From: Pedobacter kyungheensis
GTDB lineage: Bacteria > Bacteroidota > Bacteroidia > Sphingobacteriales > Sphingobacteriaceae
Assembly (NCBI RefSeq): GCF_000812965.1
Contig: NZ_JSYN01000035.1
Coordinates: 49,184-113,183 of the forward strand
DNA length: 64,000 bases
Direction of reading: 5' to 3'
Shown: piece by piece, positions 27,124 through 36,157 of the stretch
Numbering within the stretch: position 1 is the first letter of the stretch
Layout of the letters: every line of letters begins with the position of its first letter
Notes under the pieces: generated by a model
The model's database searches: none
Told to the model about the DNA's origin: nothing
What the model saw: the letters and a program-made list of their open reading frames with translations, nothing else
Position numbers and translations under genes: made by a program

Positions 27124-29073
27124 ATGATTAAGAAGTATTTGTTAACAGTCAGCATTTTTTGCCTTTCGGCACTTGCTTTAATTGCTCAGGAGCCAGCTGT
27201 AGGCAGCAATAGCTTTAGCGGCATCAACCTTTCTCAACCAGGCCTCGAAAATGTAGCTAAAGCTGTTGCCAAAAACGATTACGACAAGGCCTCTGCACAA
27301 TTACTGGCCTATTTCCGCAAACGCAAAACAGCCTTAAGTCCAGACAAAGCTACTAATAAGGTTAATGCCAATACCTTGCAACTTGCCGATGATATTTTGC
27401 AGCATAAATTTAAACCCCACAAAGGTTATGGCACCTTTGATTACGGAAAAGACATTAACTGGCAGTACCGTCCGGTTAAAGATCAGTTGCTGAGTACATT
27501 TTTACATCGTACTACTTTCTGGGAATCGCTGGGCAGTGCGTATTTAGCTACAGGCGACGAACATTACGCCAAAGAATGGATTTTTGAAGTGCAGGACTGG
27601 ATTAAAAAGAACAGACAAGGTGCTTATGCCGATGATAAAGATTATGCCTGGAAAGCTTTTGTGGTTTCGTTCAGGCTAAATAACTGGGCAACTTTCTTTA
27701 ACCAGTTTATCAATTCGCCAAATTTTACGCCGCAGTTTCTGTTAACGTTTCTAAACAGTTATAATGAGCAAGCCAATTATGTAATGGCCAATTATACTGA
27801 TATGGGTAACCACCGCCTGTACGAAGCCGAACATTTGCTGCTGGCAGGCACCAGTTTCCCTGAATTTACCCAGGCCAATACCTGGCGTAAAAGTGGTATA
27901 ACTGTATTAAATGAAGAAATTACCAAACAGGTTTATCCCGATGGGATGCAGTTTGAGTTATCGCCATCTTATCACATTGGTACGATTGGTACATTTTTGC
28001 GTGCGCTTAAAATGGCGAAAGATGCCGGAATAGCCAGCGAATTTCCGAAAAGCTACCGCGACCTGGTTGAAAAAATGATTACCGCCGTACCTAAATTTTC
28101 TTTTCCTGATTATACTTTCCCTTTATACGGCAATTCGTTTATCACCAGTAAAGGCGCAATGATAAAAAATTATCAGGCCTGGGCAGAAGTATTTCCGGAG
28201 GATCAAGAGATTGCTTATTTTGCTACCGATGGCAAATCGGGCAGCCGACCGGCATATTTATCAAGCGCTTTAAACAATGCAGGATTTTATGCTTTTAGAA
28301 ATGGCTGGAACCAGAAAGCTACGGTGATGCAAATCAAAGCTGGCCCACCAGCTGAATTTCACTCGCACCCTGACAATGGAAATTTTGTGCTATGGGTAAA
28401 TGGCCGCAATTTTACGCCCGACGCCGGAAGCTTTATATATGCTAACGTAGGTAACCAGGAAAACAGTAAAAGAGACTGGTACCGCAGCACCAAAGCACAC
28501 CAAACCCTTACGTTGGATAACAAAACCATCGAAAATAATGCCAGGTTGGTTAAATGGGAACCCAATGGCGATGTACAAGTGCTAAGCTATACCAATCCGG
28601 ATTATAAAGGTTTAGACCATCAGCGTACTTTCCTGTTTATCGATCAATCGTACTTTCTCATTATCGACAAAGCCAGTGGCACATCATCAGGCACGTTGGG
28701 TATCCATTTCGTACTGAGTGAAGATGCAAAAGCTGATGCTGACCTAAACAACCTCCAGTTTAACACCACCTATGCCGATGGCAATAACCTCAGCATTCAG
28801 GTATTGAACAAAACAGGCATTAGCCTGAAAGCTGAAGAAAGTTTTGTTTCGTACGAGTACCAGAAAGAGACACCACGCCCTGCTTTTGTTTTCGAGAAAG
28901 AGAAGCTTAATAACCAACCGGGTACTTTTGTAAGTTTAGTCATGCCTTATTCTGGTACTGTAGCCCCTAAAGCGTCGTTAAAAGAAAATGCAGGCAACAA
29001 TTACGAAACCGGAACAATAGATCTTACCTTAACCATAAACGGCAAGGAAAAAACCATTAAACAACAACTATAA
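27124..29073 (+). CDS. PL12 heparinase II/III-family lyase, diverged paralogue
   Basis: Secreted polysaccharide lyase (signal peptide ending IAQ) with an alpha/alpha toroid followed by the heparinase II/III beta-sandwich. Compared with the heparinase III next to it, the catalytic trio is kept: Asn229 in GNHRLYEAE, Tyr283 in FELSPSYH and His413 in EFHSHPDNG. Overall sequence is clearly different: HFVL replaces HFQL near the end, and the WQLWPVKDNEVRWQ stretch of the neighbour becomes WQYRPVKDQLL. It therefore probably has another cleavage preference, perhaps for a different sulfation pattern or polymer. Sits between GH88 and hepC in one operon. Confidence 0.9.
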   Translation: MIKKYLLTVSIFCLSALALIAQEPAVGSNSFSGINLSQPGLENVAKAVAKNDYDKASAQLLAYFRKRKTALSPDKATNKVNANTLQLADDILQHKFKPHKGYGTFDYGKDINWQYRPVKDQLLSTFLHRTTFWESLGSAYLATGDEHYAKEWIFEVQDWIKKNRQGAYADDKDYAWKAFVVSFRLNNWATFFNQFINSPNFTPQFLLTFLNSYNEQANYVMANYTDMGNHRLYEAEHLLLAGTSFPEFTQANTWRKSGITVLNEEITKQVYPDGMQFELSPSYHIGTIGTFLRALKMAKDAGIASEFPKSYRDLVEKMITAVPKFSFPDYTFPLYGNSFITSKGAMIKNYQAWAEVFPEDQEIAYFATDGKSGSRPAYLSSALNNAGFYAFRNGWNQKATVMQIKAGPPAEFHSHPDNGNFVLWVNGRNFTPDAGSFIYANVGNQENSKRDWYRSTKAHQTLTLDNKTIENNARLVKWEPNGDVQVLSYTNPDYKGLDHQRTFLFIDQSYFLIIDKASGTSSGTLGIHFVLSEDAKADADLNNLQFNTTYADGNNLSIQVLNKTGISLKAEESFVSYEYQKETPRPAFVFEKEKLNNQPGTFVSLVMPYSGTVAPKASLKENAGNNYETGTIDLTLTINGKEKTIKQQL

Positions 29074-29095
29074 TTACACCAATAGCAATATAAAC

Positions 29096-31084
29096 ATGAT
29101 ACGTTTTAAAGCAAAAATATTGTTTTCTACCCTTTTGTTGATGGGTACGTTGGCAAAAGCCCAAAACCCTATTAACAAAGCAAGCTTTGATCTGATCAAT
29201 TTGGAGTACCCCGGTCTGCAGAAAGTAAAACAAGCTGTTGATGCCGGCCAATACCAGGAGGCAGGTAAAGCACTTTTACAATATTATAGAAAAAAACTAG
29301 GCACAAAACCCGATTTAAGTAATCTGGAAACACCAATTGATACCGGCAAGTTATCTCCAAAAACTAAAGAGGTAGCAGATAATGCCCTTCAGCATCGTTT
29401 TAAAACGCAGGAAAGCTATGGTTATTTCGATTTCGGCCAGGATATTAACTGGCAACTCTGGCCCGTAAAAGATAACGAAGTACGCTGGCAACTTCACCGT
29501 GTTAAATGGTGGCTTCCCATGGCCTTGACTTATCGTGCTACGCATAATGAGCAATATGCCAAAGAATGGATGTTCCAGTTTGAAGACTGGATGAAAAAGA
29601 ATCCTTTAGGCTTATCGGCCGATAATGATAAATATGCCTGGCGCCCGCTCGAAGTATCAGACCGCATACAAAGTTTAGTACCCACACTGACTTTTTTCAT
29701 CAAATCGCCCAATTTTACCCCCGCGTTTTTATTAACCTTTTTAAAAAGTTATGCTGAGCAGGCAGATTACCTGCCTAAAAATTACGCGGCAGAAGGCAAT
29801 CACAGGTTATTCGAAGCCCAACGTACACTATTTGCAGGAGCATCATTACCTGAGTACAAGAATGCTGCCGCCTGGCGTAAAAGCGGAATAGAGGTGTTAA
29901 ATACGGAGATTAAAAAACAGGTACTTCCCGATGGCGTACAATACGAATTATCGCCTGTTTACCATGCGGCAGCCATCGATATTTTTATTAAAGCCTACCA
30001 GGGCGCACAAAAAGCAGGTGTTGAAAGCGAGTTTCCACCAAGCTTTAAACAAACCATCGAAAAAATGGCCATGGCTTTTATTAACATCACCTTCCCTAAC
30101 TATAACCAACCCATGTTTGGCGACTCGTGGATCCGGGAGAAAAAAACTCGTTTAAAACAGTTTCAATCCTGGTCAGCTATGATTCCAGAGAATCCATTCA
30201 TTCAATATTTCGCAAGCGATGGTCAGAAAGGCAAAAAACCAAACTGGTTATCTAATGCATTAAGTACAGCGGGTTTTTATACCTTCCGCAATGGCTGGGA
30301 TAGCACATCGACCATTTTAATGCTGAAAGCAAGTCCTCCGGGCGAATTCCATGCGCAACCCGATAACGGCACTTTTGAACTTTGGGTAAACGGCCGCAAT
30401 TTTACGCCCGATGCAGGTTGTTTTGTTTACAGCGGCGATGCCGAAATTATGAAGCAACGCAACTGGTACCGCCAAACCCGGGTACACAGTACGCTTACTT
30501 TGGACAACCAAAATATGCTGATTACCAAAGCAGTGCAAAACAAATGGCAAAGCAGTAAAAACCTGGATATTTTGACTTATACCAATCCCAGCTACAAAGA
30601 TTTAAACCACCGCAGAACAGTACTGTTTATCGATCAAAAATACTTTTTAGTTATCGATCAGGCCCTGGGCACCGCTACAGGCAACCTGGGCGTACATTTC
30701 CAGCTTAAAGAAGATAGTAATCCGGTATTTGATGGGGCAAATAATAAGGTGTACACCACTTATGCTGATGGCAATAACCTGTTAATTCAATCGCTCAATA
30801 CCGATAAAATTACTTTGCATGAGGAAGAGGGAAAAGTTTCTTACGAGTATGGTAAAGAAATGAAACGCCCTGCATTTGTATTCGAAAAGCCAAAAAATGA
30901 TGATAAAACACAACAGTTTATCAGCGTAGTTTATCCATACAACGGCAACAAAGCACCAGAGATAAAAATTAATGAAAATGCCGGTAACGATTATAAAAAC
31001 GGCAATCTCAATATCTCAGTTAGCATTAACGGTAAAACAAACATAGTAAAAGCAAAGCTGAACGGTGACAACACCAATCCATAA
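29096..31084 (+). CDS. hepC: Heparinase III (heparan-sulfate lyase, PL12)
   Basis: Eliminative cleavage of heparan sulfate at glucosamine-uronate linkages in the periplasm. The protein (662 residues, signal peptide ending KAQ) follows Pedobacter heparinus heparinase III along its whole length, including WPVKDNEVRWQLHRVKWW, NPLGLSADNDK and GEFHAQPDNGTFEL. Catalytic residues are Asn235, Tyr289 and His419; those of the P. heparinus enzyme are Asn240, Tyr294 and His424, so the offset is a constant five. Third gene of the operon, 22 bases after its paralogue, and followed by a strong terminator. The comparison is from memory of the known enzyme, not an alignment run. Confidence 0.95.
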   Translation: MIRFKAKILFSTLLLMGTLAKAQNPINKASFDLINLEYPGLQKVKQAVDAGQYQEAGKALLQYYRKKLGTKPDLSNLETPIDTGKLSPKTKEVADNALQHRFKTQESYGYFDFGQDINWQLWPVKDNEVRWQLHRVKWWLPMALTYRATHNEQYAKEWMFQFEDWMKKNPLGLSADNDKYAWRPLEVSDRIQSLVPTLTFFIKSPNFTPAFLLTFLKSYAEQADYLPKNYAAEGNHRLFEAQRTLFAGASLPEYKNAAAWRKSGIEVLNTEIKKQVLPDGVQYELSPVYHAAAIDIFIKAYQGAQKAGVESEFPPSFKQTIEKMAMAFINITFPNYNQPMFGDSWIREKKTRLKQFQSWSAMIPENPFIQYFASDGQKGKKPNWLSNALSTAGFYTFRNGWDSTSTILMLKASPPGEFHAQPDNGTFELWVNGRNFTPDAGCFVYSGDAEIMKQRNWYRQTRVHSTLTLDNQNMLITKAVQNKWQSSKNLDILTYTNPSYKDLNHRRTVLFIDQKYFLVIDQALGTATGNLGVHFQLKEDSNPVFDGANNKVYTTYADGNNLLIQSLNTDKITLHEEEGKVSYEYGKEMKRPAFVFEKPKNDDKTQQFISVVYPYNGNKAPEIKINENAGNDYKNGNLNISVSINGKTNIVKAKLNGDNTNP

Positions 31085-31096
31085 AGATTAAATCAG

Positions 31097-31125
31097 GAGG
31101 TAATGGTAAAACATTACCTCTTTTT
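31097..31125 (+). terminator. Rho-independent terminator after hepC
   Basis: Perfect 9-bp stem GAGGTAATG / CATTACCTC with a 6-base loop followed by TTTTTG, starting 13 bases after the hepC stop. It separates the GH88-PL12-PL12 operon from the lipoprotein gene downstream. Confidence 0.85.
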
Positions 31126-31194
31126 GTTTAGCCCTAAAAGATTAATATGATATAAAAAATTTCAACTAATCCCTTACTAACCAAAACAACATTT

Positions 31195-32760
31195 ATGAGA
31201 AAAAAACCAATTTACTTTAAAAAGTATATGGCTATAGCCGTATTATTTTTAGCCAGCGCGTGCAGTAAAATTCAAAAAGAAAGCGAGCAACCTGCCCTAA
31301 CCTTTAAGCCTGTCTCGTTAATGAGTGGAGGAGCCCCGGCCAGCTATGGCTATGGCGATACCATTTTAAACATCAATTATGAAAGTGGCACGCTCAATTC
31401 GGGCATTAGCGGTCTAACAGCCACAAATGCCACGGCAACTGATGCGGCTTATATCCTTTCGCCCGGGGCTACAGGGAATTATGCCATTGCACACAAAGTA
31501 ACTTATGGCGATTCTACCTATTACTCTGATGGCAACTGGCGCAGTGAAGCAGCAACAAATGGCGTACCTGCAAGCTGTTACCTGCCTGGTGAGGAACGGA
31601 GATATGAGTTTAGCGTATTGTTAAAAGACTGGACGCCCTGGAATACCGGCGACCCGATTAATGAAACCAATTTTTTCCAGTTAAAAATGTCGGGTGGTGA
31701 AGCCGTTCCGCTGCAAATCCGTACCCAAAGAAATGCACTGCGAGTGGTTTATGGCAATATGGATAATACCAAAACGGTGGTCGACATTCTGAACGATTTG
31801 CGCCCTTCGGTAAACCAATGGATCCACTTCAGGGTAGATGTAAAATGGGCCACTACCGCCACAGGCTCTATGAAAATTTATATGAAATTACCTGGTCAAA
31901 CCGATTTTGTTTTAGCCAACGAAAGGAATAATGTGGTTACTTTTACCGGCGATGTGGGCAGCGGAAATGTGGGCTATGTTAAATGGGGCGTTTATGTGGT
32001 ACCTCCAAACCTTACACGCATTGTGTACCACGACGATTTGCGGATTATTAACCTCAACTACCCACCTACCAGTACCGGATTGATTTGGGGTAACAGCATA
32101 CCAGATGCCAACCCGGCCTACTTAGACGGCCCTTATACCAAAGCTGGCAACATCAGCTTACCTGCAAATTACAATAGCAGCACTAACATTTATCAGCATC
32201 CGTATATTCAGTACCAGGATTCGCAAAATATTGTATATGTGAATAGCACCAATCCGGCTCCCAACCCTGCCGACAATGTGGTAGGTACGCCATCGTCTGA
32301 TTTTTCCAGATCTACGCTTGCTGCATCGGGCATGTCGGGTAGTACGCCGGGTCCGAGTGGGCGCTATTTACTGGGTGGCTGGGCAAATGCATCATCGTCA
32401 AGTACTCCCACACCAATTGATCTTACCGAATATTACGAGCTCCGTTTAGCGCCAAAAAGCGGTTATTATTTCAATTTCGGCGATATTAAATTTACCGTAC
32501 TTCGCGGCAGTACAAGCCATCCTAATACTTTTGTGCTGCGCTCAAGCGTCGATAACTTTGCCAGCAACATTTCAGCTCCGGTTAGCATTAGTGGTACCAC
32601 TACGCCTACCCTCATTTCGTTTAATGCAACTGCACTCACCAACATCAGTACGGCGGTAACGTTCAGGTTATATGCCTATGGGGCAACAGCAACCAGCGGT
32701 AATTTACTGGTTGGGCTTAACGATTTTCAGGTAAATGGTCAGGTACTGCCTTTGCCATAA
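31195..32760 (+). CDS. Lipoprotein with heparin-lyase-like beta-jelly-roll and a second C-terminal beta-sandwich
   Basis: Lipoprotein (lipobox LASAC, Cys about 23). Residues about 55-285 resemble the polysaccharide lyase fold of heparinase I-type proteins (PF14099-like): GEERRYEFSVLLKDW, ETNFFQLKM, a central VNQWIHFRVDVKWA strand and GYVKWGVYV near the domain end. Residues about 360-521 form a second Gly/Ser/Thr-rich beta-sandwich (YYELRLAPKSGYYFNF, FVLRSSVDNFASNI, VTFRLYAYGA) found on many secreted Bacteroidota proteins. Catalytic activity is not proven by the residues I can see. It may be a new lyase or a surface glycan-binding protein. It has its own 110-base upstream gap after a terminator. 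Confidence 0.7.
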   Translation: MRKKPIYFKKYMAIAVLFLASACSKIQKESEQPALTFKPVSLMSGGAPASYGYGDTILNINYESGTLNSGISGLTATNATATDAAYILSPGATGNYAIAHKVTYGDSTYYSDGNWRSEAATNGVPASCYLPGEERRYEFSVLLKDWTPWNTGDPINETNFFQLKMSGGEAVPLQIRTQRNALRVVYGNMDNTKTVVDILNDLRPSVNQWIHFRVDVKWATTATGSMKIYMKLPGQTDFVLANERNNVVTFTGDVGSGNVGYVKWGVYVVPPNLTRIVYHDDLRIINLNYPPTSTGLIWGNSIPDANPAYLDGPYTKAGNISLPANYNSSTNIYQHPYIQYQDSQNIVYVNSTNPAPNPADNVVGTPSSDFSRSTLAASGMSGSTPGPSGRYLLGGWANASSSSTPTPIDLTEYYELRLAPKSGYYFNFGDIKFTVLRGSTSHPNTFVLRSSVDNFASNISAPVSISGTTTPTLISFNATALTNISTAVTFRLYAYGATATSGNLLVGLNDFQVNGQVLPLP

Positions 32761-32774
32761 TTATGATTTAAAAA

Positions 32775-32812
32775 CAAAAAAGGCTTTCTTAACCATTAAA
32801 GAAAGCCTTTTT
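32775..32812. terminator. Bidirectional Rho-independent terminator
   Basis: AAAAAGGCTTTCTT / AAAGAAAGCCTTTTT, a 14-bp stem with a short AACCATT-type loop and A- and T-runs on the two sides. It serves the lipoprotein gene on plus and the small gene at 32831 on minus, whose stop codons face each other. Confidence 0.9.
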
Positions 32813-32830
32813 CCAACATTATTAAGCTAT

Positions 32831-33085
32831 TTAGCTTAAAATGATCTGGTAATTTACATTTACTCTTTTGGGATAATTACTTTGCTCATTATTTAAAGAA
32901 ACAAAAGCTGCACTGTTGTGTACTTCGTTCTTTAATGCATGCTCATAGTGTGTTTGAATAGCTTCCTGATAATCGCCCTGAAAGTTTTTGGCAGTTTCGG
33001 CTAAAAGATTTCGGTCATTTAAGTTTTCCGGCAATAAAGTGATATCGCAGTTACCCTCACTTATTTCTTTGACTAAGTATTTCAT
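32831..33085 (-). CDS. Small conserved-type hypothetical protein
   Basis: 84 residues, acidic to neutral, no signal peptide and no membrane segment. A pattern of short beta strands at each end (MKYLVKEISEGNCDITLLP; KRVNVNYQIILS) flanks a helical middle with AKNFQGDYQEAIQTHYEHAL. It has a clean ATG, its own upstream gap of 246 bases and a proper terminator, which together support a real gene. I do not recognise a family and give no function. The gap upstream (33086-33331) shows nothing I can name. Confidence 0.6.
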   Translation of the reverse strand: MKYLVKEISEGNCDITLLPENLNDRNLLAETAKNFQGDYQEAIQTHYEHALKNEVHNSAAFVSLNNEQSNYPKRVNVNYQIILS

Positions 33086-33331
33086 TTTTGTTTTAAATCT
33101 TTGTTTCCCGCTTTATAAATAAGATTACGCGAACGGCCAAAAATAGTTGAAGTCTGTATTTTTCATGTAATCTAAAAGTTAATTTTTCGGGTAAATCATG
33201 TATCAATTTTAATTCAAAACGTATGATTTGAACCACGCATTAACTTTTCCAGTAAGGAAAAATCTTATAAAACACTGTTTTTCAGCAACAAAAAGAATAT
33301 CACTTCCTGATTGGGCAAGCTACAACCAGGC

Positions 33332-34150
33332 TTAAGGTTTCAGGTTAAAATAATTACTTAAAAAAACACTTTGAAATTTAATTGCATTTGCCCAGTAGTC
33401 CCAATTGTGTACGCCAGGGCGGGTGGTAAAATCGTGTGGGATATTGTTGTATAGCAATTCATCGTGCAGACGGATGTTCGCTTTATAGAAAAAATCATCT
33501 ATCCCACATTCAAAAGCAATAGCCAGCGATCCGGGTTTAATCAGGTAAATCATATCAATTACGCTGTTCTGTTTCCAGCGCTCCGGAAATTCATCCTCTT
33601 TACCCAGTCTTTTCGAAATATTCCATCCATTCGGGAAAGGTTTAATATCAACACCACCGCTCATGCTTCCCACGGCGCCATATACATCCTGATGTTTAAT
33701 GGCCAGGTAAAATGCCCCGTGACCGCCCATACTTAAACCCGTTATTGCCCTACCCTTTTTTTCGGCAATCGTTTTATAATGTTCATCAATATAACTCACC
33801 AGTTCGGTAGCTACGTAGGTTTCATATTTCCATTCGGGGTCGATAGGGCTATCGAAATACCAGCTGGTTACATTACCATCTGGGCATACGATGATAAACT
33901 GGTACTGATCGGCCAGATTTTTAATTCCCGGCACTTTTTTAACCCACTCGGCATAAGTGCCACCAGCACCGTGCAGCAGGTAAACCACCGGAAAAGATTT
34001 TCCGCTTTTATAGCTATCGGGCTTAATTACTACGGCCTTAATATTTTTTTTCATCGATTTGCTGTAGGTTACAGCGGTATCTACTTCTGCCGCGCTGGCA
34101 GCACAGGTAAACAGGAATAAACAAATGGCTACTAAAAAGCTATTTTTCAT
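33332..34150 (-). CDS. Secreted esterase of the esterase D / CE1-like family
   Basis: Alpha/beta hydrolase with signal peptide (MKNSFLVAICLFLFTCAASA), which fixes the start at ATG 34150; the longer frame begins with a non-ATG codon and adds no signal. The oxyanion segment VVYLLHGAGGTYAEW, nucleophile GLSMGGHGA (Ser about 153), the acid in ECGIDDFF and the His in PGVHNWDYW give a full triad. The family contains feruloyl and acetyl-xylan esterases and S-formylglutathione hydrolases. Export favours an ester removed from a polysaccharide. It faces away from the SGNH hydrolase gene 104 bases upstream. Confidence 0.85.
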   Translation of the reverse strand: MKNSFLVAICLFLFTCAASAAEVDTAVTYSKSMKKNIKAVVIKPDSYKSGKSFPVVYLLHGAGGTYAEWVKKVPGIKNLADQYQFIIVCPDGNVTSWYFDSPIDPEWKYETYVATELVSYIDEHYKTIAEKKGRAITGLSMGGHGAFYLAIKHQDVYGAVGSMSGGVDIKPFPNGWNISKRLGKEDEFPERWKQNSVIDMIYLIKPGSLAIAFECGIDDFFYKANIRLHDELLYNNIPHDFTTRPGVHNWDYWANAIKFQSVFLSNYFNLKP

Positions 34151-34209
34151 GCGTAATTTTTTAATGAGGTTACAATGCGATGCTAAATTTATAAAATTAC
34201 ACCACATTC

Positions 34210-34238
34210 TTTGCCAGGTGTTAATTTTATTACTTTTG
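34210..34238 (+). promoter_or_regulatory. Bacteroidota sigma-A type promoter for the SGNH hydrolase
   Basis: TTTG at 34210-34213 and TACTTTTG (TAnnTTTG) at 34231-34238 with a 17-base spacer. The start codon is 17 bases downstream, so the leader would be about 10 nt. Confidence 0.5.
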
Positions 34239-34254
34239 GTTTATTCTAATCAAC

Positions 34255-35448
34255 ATGAAATTTACCTCTTTCCTTTGCGGTGCTTTACTGGTAACTGCAC
34301 TAATTACTAAAAGTACAGCACAAAGCAAGCTGCAATCTGCCAGTTTCATCACTTTTAATGGCTACAGCAATACTTTCGCCGAAAAACTCCAAAAAAATGA
34401 ACCCGTAACCGTTGCCTTTTTAGGTGGCTCGATTACCAATATGGAAGGTTGGCGCGGAATGGTTTGCAATTACCTTGCTAAAACCTACCCACAAACTAAA
34501 TTTAAATTCATCAATGCAGGCATCCCATCGTTGGGTAGTTTGCCACATGCTTTCAGGCTCCAACAAGATGTACTGGATAGTGGTAAAACAGATCTCTTAT
34601 TTATCGAATCGGCAGTTAACGACCATGTGAACCAAACTGCAGCAAAAACACAACGCCGGGCATTGGAAGGCATCATCAGGCATACTTTAAGCAAAAACTC
34701 CAAAACCGATATTGTGCTGATGGCTTTTGCTGATGAAGATAAAAACAATGATTTTGACAATGGCAAGATACCCACAGAGGTAAAAGTGCATAGCGATTTG
34801 GCCGAATACTACCATTTGCCTTTTATTAATTTAGCTTTAGAAGTAGATAAACGTATTGCCAATAAAGAATTTACCTGGGCTGGCGATTTTAAAGACCTGC
34901 ATCCTGCTCCTTTCGGACAACAACTTTATTTCAACACCATTAAAACCTATCTGGAAGAAAACGAGAAAAACTCCGGAAAGAAAGCCAGTGGCAGCTTGCC
35001 TAAAATTTTAGATAAGTTTGCCTATACCAAAGGGCAGTATGTGAGTGTTGCTGCAGCAGAAAACTTAAACACCTTTAACATCAATAAAAACTGGAAACCT
35101 AACGATGAACTGGAAACAAGGCCTGGTTTCGTTAACATCCCCGTGCTCGAAAGCACTACCCGCAACAGTACTTTCGATTTAGTTTTTAAAGGTAATGCGG
35201 TAGGTATTGCTGTGCTATCAGGCCCTGATGCAGGCATGCTGCATTACCGAATTGATAACGGAGAAGAAAAAACAATCGATTTGTTTAGTCAGTGGAGCAC
35301 GAGCCTGCATTTACCCTGGTATTTGCTGCTGGGCGATGAACTAGGCGGTGGCGAGCATAAATTGAGCGTTCGCATTAGCGAATATCACAATAAAAAATCA
35401 TCGGGTTATGCCTGCCGGATTGCGCATTTTTTGGTGAATGCGAATTAA
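34255..35448 (+). CDS. Secreted SGNH/GDSL-type hydrolase with C-terminal beta domain
   Basis: Exported protein (signal ending STAQ). The SGNH blocks are present: block I FLGGSITNMEGWRG with the Ser nucleophile (GGSIT), block III in IESAVNDH with Asn, and block V DLHPAPFG with Asp and His. The last 150 residues form a beta-sandwich (FDLVFKGNAVGIAVLSG, GGEHKLSVRI) seen in many carbohydrate-acting SGNH proteins. Probably a deacetylase or esterase acting on a polysaccharide. Divergent from the CE1-like esterase, so the two may serve one substrate. Not clearly part of the heparin locus. Confidence 0.85.
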   Translation: MKFTSFLCGALLVTALITKSTAQSKLQSASFITFNGYSNTFAEKLQKNEPVTVAFLGGSITNMEGWRGMVCNYLAKTYPQTKFKFINAGIPSLGSLPHAFRLQQDVLDSGKTDLLFIESAVNDHVNQTAAKTQRRALEGIIRHTLSKNSKTDIVLMAFADEDKNNDFDNGKIPTEVKVHSDLAEYYHLPFINLALEVDKRIANKEFTWAGDFKDLHPAPFGQQLYFNTIKTYLEENEKNSGKKASGSLPKILDKFAYTKGQYVSVAAAENLNTFNINKNWKPNDELETRPGFVNIPVLESTTRNSTFDLVFKGNAVGIAVLSGPDAGMLHYRIDNGEEKTIDLFSQWSTSLHLPWYLLLGDELGGGEHKLSVRISEYHNKKSSGYACRIAHFLVNAN

Positions 35449-35498
35449 AACGACTAAACCTGCGGAGTATTTCACCCCTACATTTGTCGCATTTACAC

Positions 35499-35529
35499 TT
35501 TTCAGGTTGCAAAAGTTACAATAACTTTG
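35499..35529 (+). promoter_or_regulatory. Possible promoter of the AHSA1-type gene
   Basis: TAACTTTG (TAnnTTTG) at 35522-35529, with a TTTT at about 35499-35502 in place of TTTG, 19 bases upstream. The start codon is 27 bases past the -7 box. The -33 match is imperfect. Confidence 0.35.
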
Positions 35530-35555
35530 ATTAACAATTTAAACCCAGAAAAAAA

Positions 35556-35972
35556 ATGAAAAGCAATGCAATCACCATCGAAACCACAGTAAACAGTCCG
35601 GTAGAAAAAGTTTGGGAATTTTGGAGCAATCCGGAACACATTACCAAATGGAGTTTTGCTTCGCCCGACTGGCATACCCCTTACGCCGATAATGATTTGA
35701 GAGTTGGCGGTCAGTTTAAAAGTACCATGGCAGCCAAAGATGGCAGCATGAGTTTCGATTTTGGAGGTACTTACACCACTGTAGATCACCTTAAAAAAAT
35801 CGAATATACTCTGGGCGATGGCCGCGAAGTGAGCATCATTTTTGATGCACTGGGCGAAAGCACCCGTGTTACTGAAACCTTCGATCCGGAAGAAACTAAC
35901 CCAATTGAAATGCAACGTGGCGGATGGCAAGCCATTTTGGATAATTTCAAACAATATACTGAAGAATCTTAA
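35556..35972 (+). CDS. SRPBCC / AHSA1-type (activator of Hsp90 homologue-like) protein
   Basis: 138-residue START-like helix-grip protein: TTVNSPVEKVWEFWSNPEHI at the N terminus, the W-F-A-S-P-D-W region, and the C-terminal GGWQAILDNFKQYTEE helix. It is a soluble ligand-binding fold with no signal peptide. In Bacteroidota many such proteins occur singly with no known ligand, and no neighbour here suggests one. It is bracketed by its own promoter-like element and a terminator. Confidence 0.88.
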   Translation: MKSNAITIETTVNSPVEKVWEFWSNPEHITKWSFASPDWHTPYADNDLRVGGQFKSTMAAKDGSMSFDFGGTYTTVDHLKKIEYTLGDGREVSIIFDALGESTRVTETFDPEETNPIEMQRGGWQAILDNFKQYTEES

Positions 35973-35979
35973 ACATCAC

Positions 35980-36026
35980 GCATATTCCTTATAGATTGAA
36001 AAGTCTGTAAGGAATATGCCATTTTT
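35980..36026 (+). terminator. Rho-independent terminator after the AHSA1-type gene
   Basis: 12-bp stem GCATATTCCTTA / TAAGGAATATGC with a 16-base loop, followed after one C by ATTTTT. Confidence 0.8.
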
Positions 36027-36110
36027 AGCTGTTTTATCATCTTAAAATAATCCTACAGTAACAATTCAATGATTATTTGATTCGCATAATTTTTGATTTG
36101 AACCAAATAC

Positions 36111-36139
36111 TTTGATTTTGTGGCCATAATTTACATTTG
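36111..36139 (+). promoter_or_regulatory. Bacteroidota sigma-A type promoter of the efflux operon
   Basis: TTTG at 36111-36114 and TACATTTG (TAnnTTTG) at 36132-36139, spacer 17. The tolC-like start codon is at 36158, giving a leader of roughly 12 nt. Confidence 0.55.
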
Positions 36140-36157
36140 CCGTGTAAATTATACACC

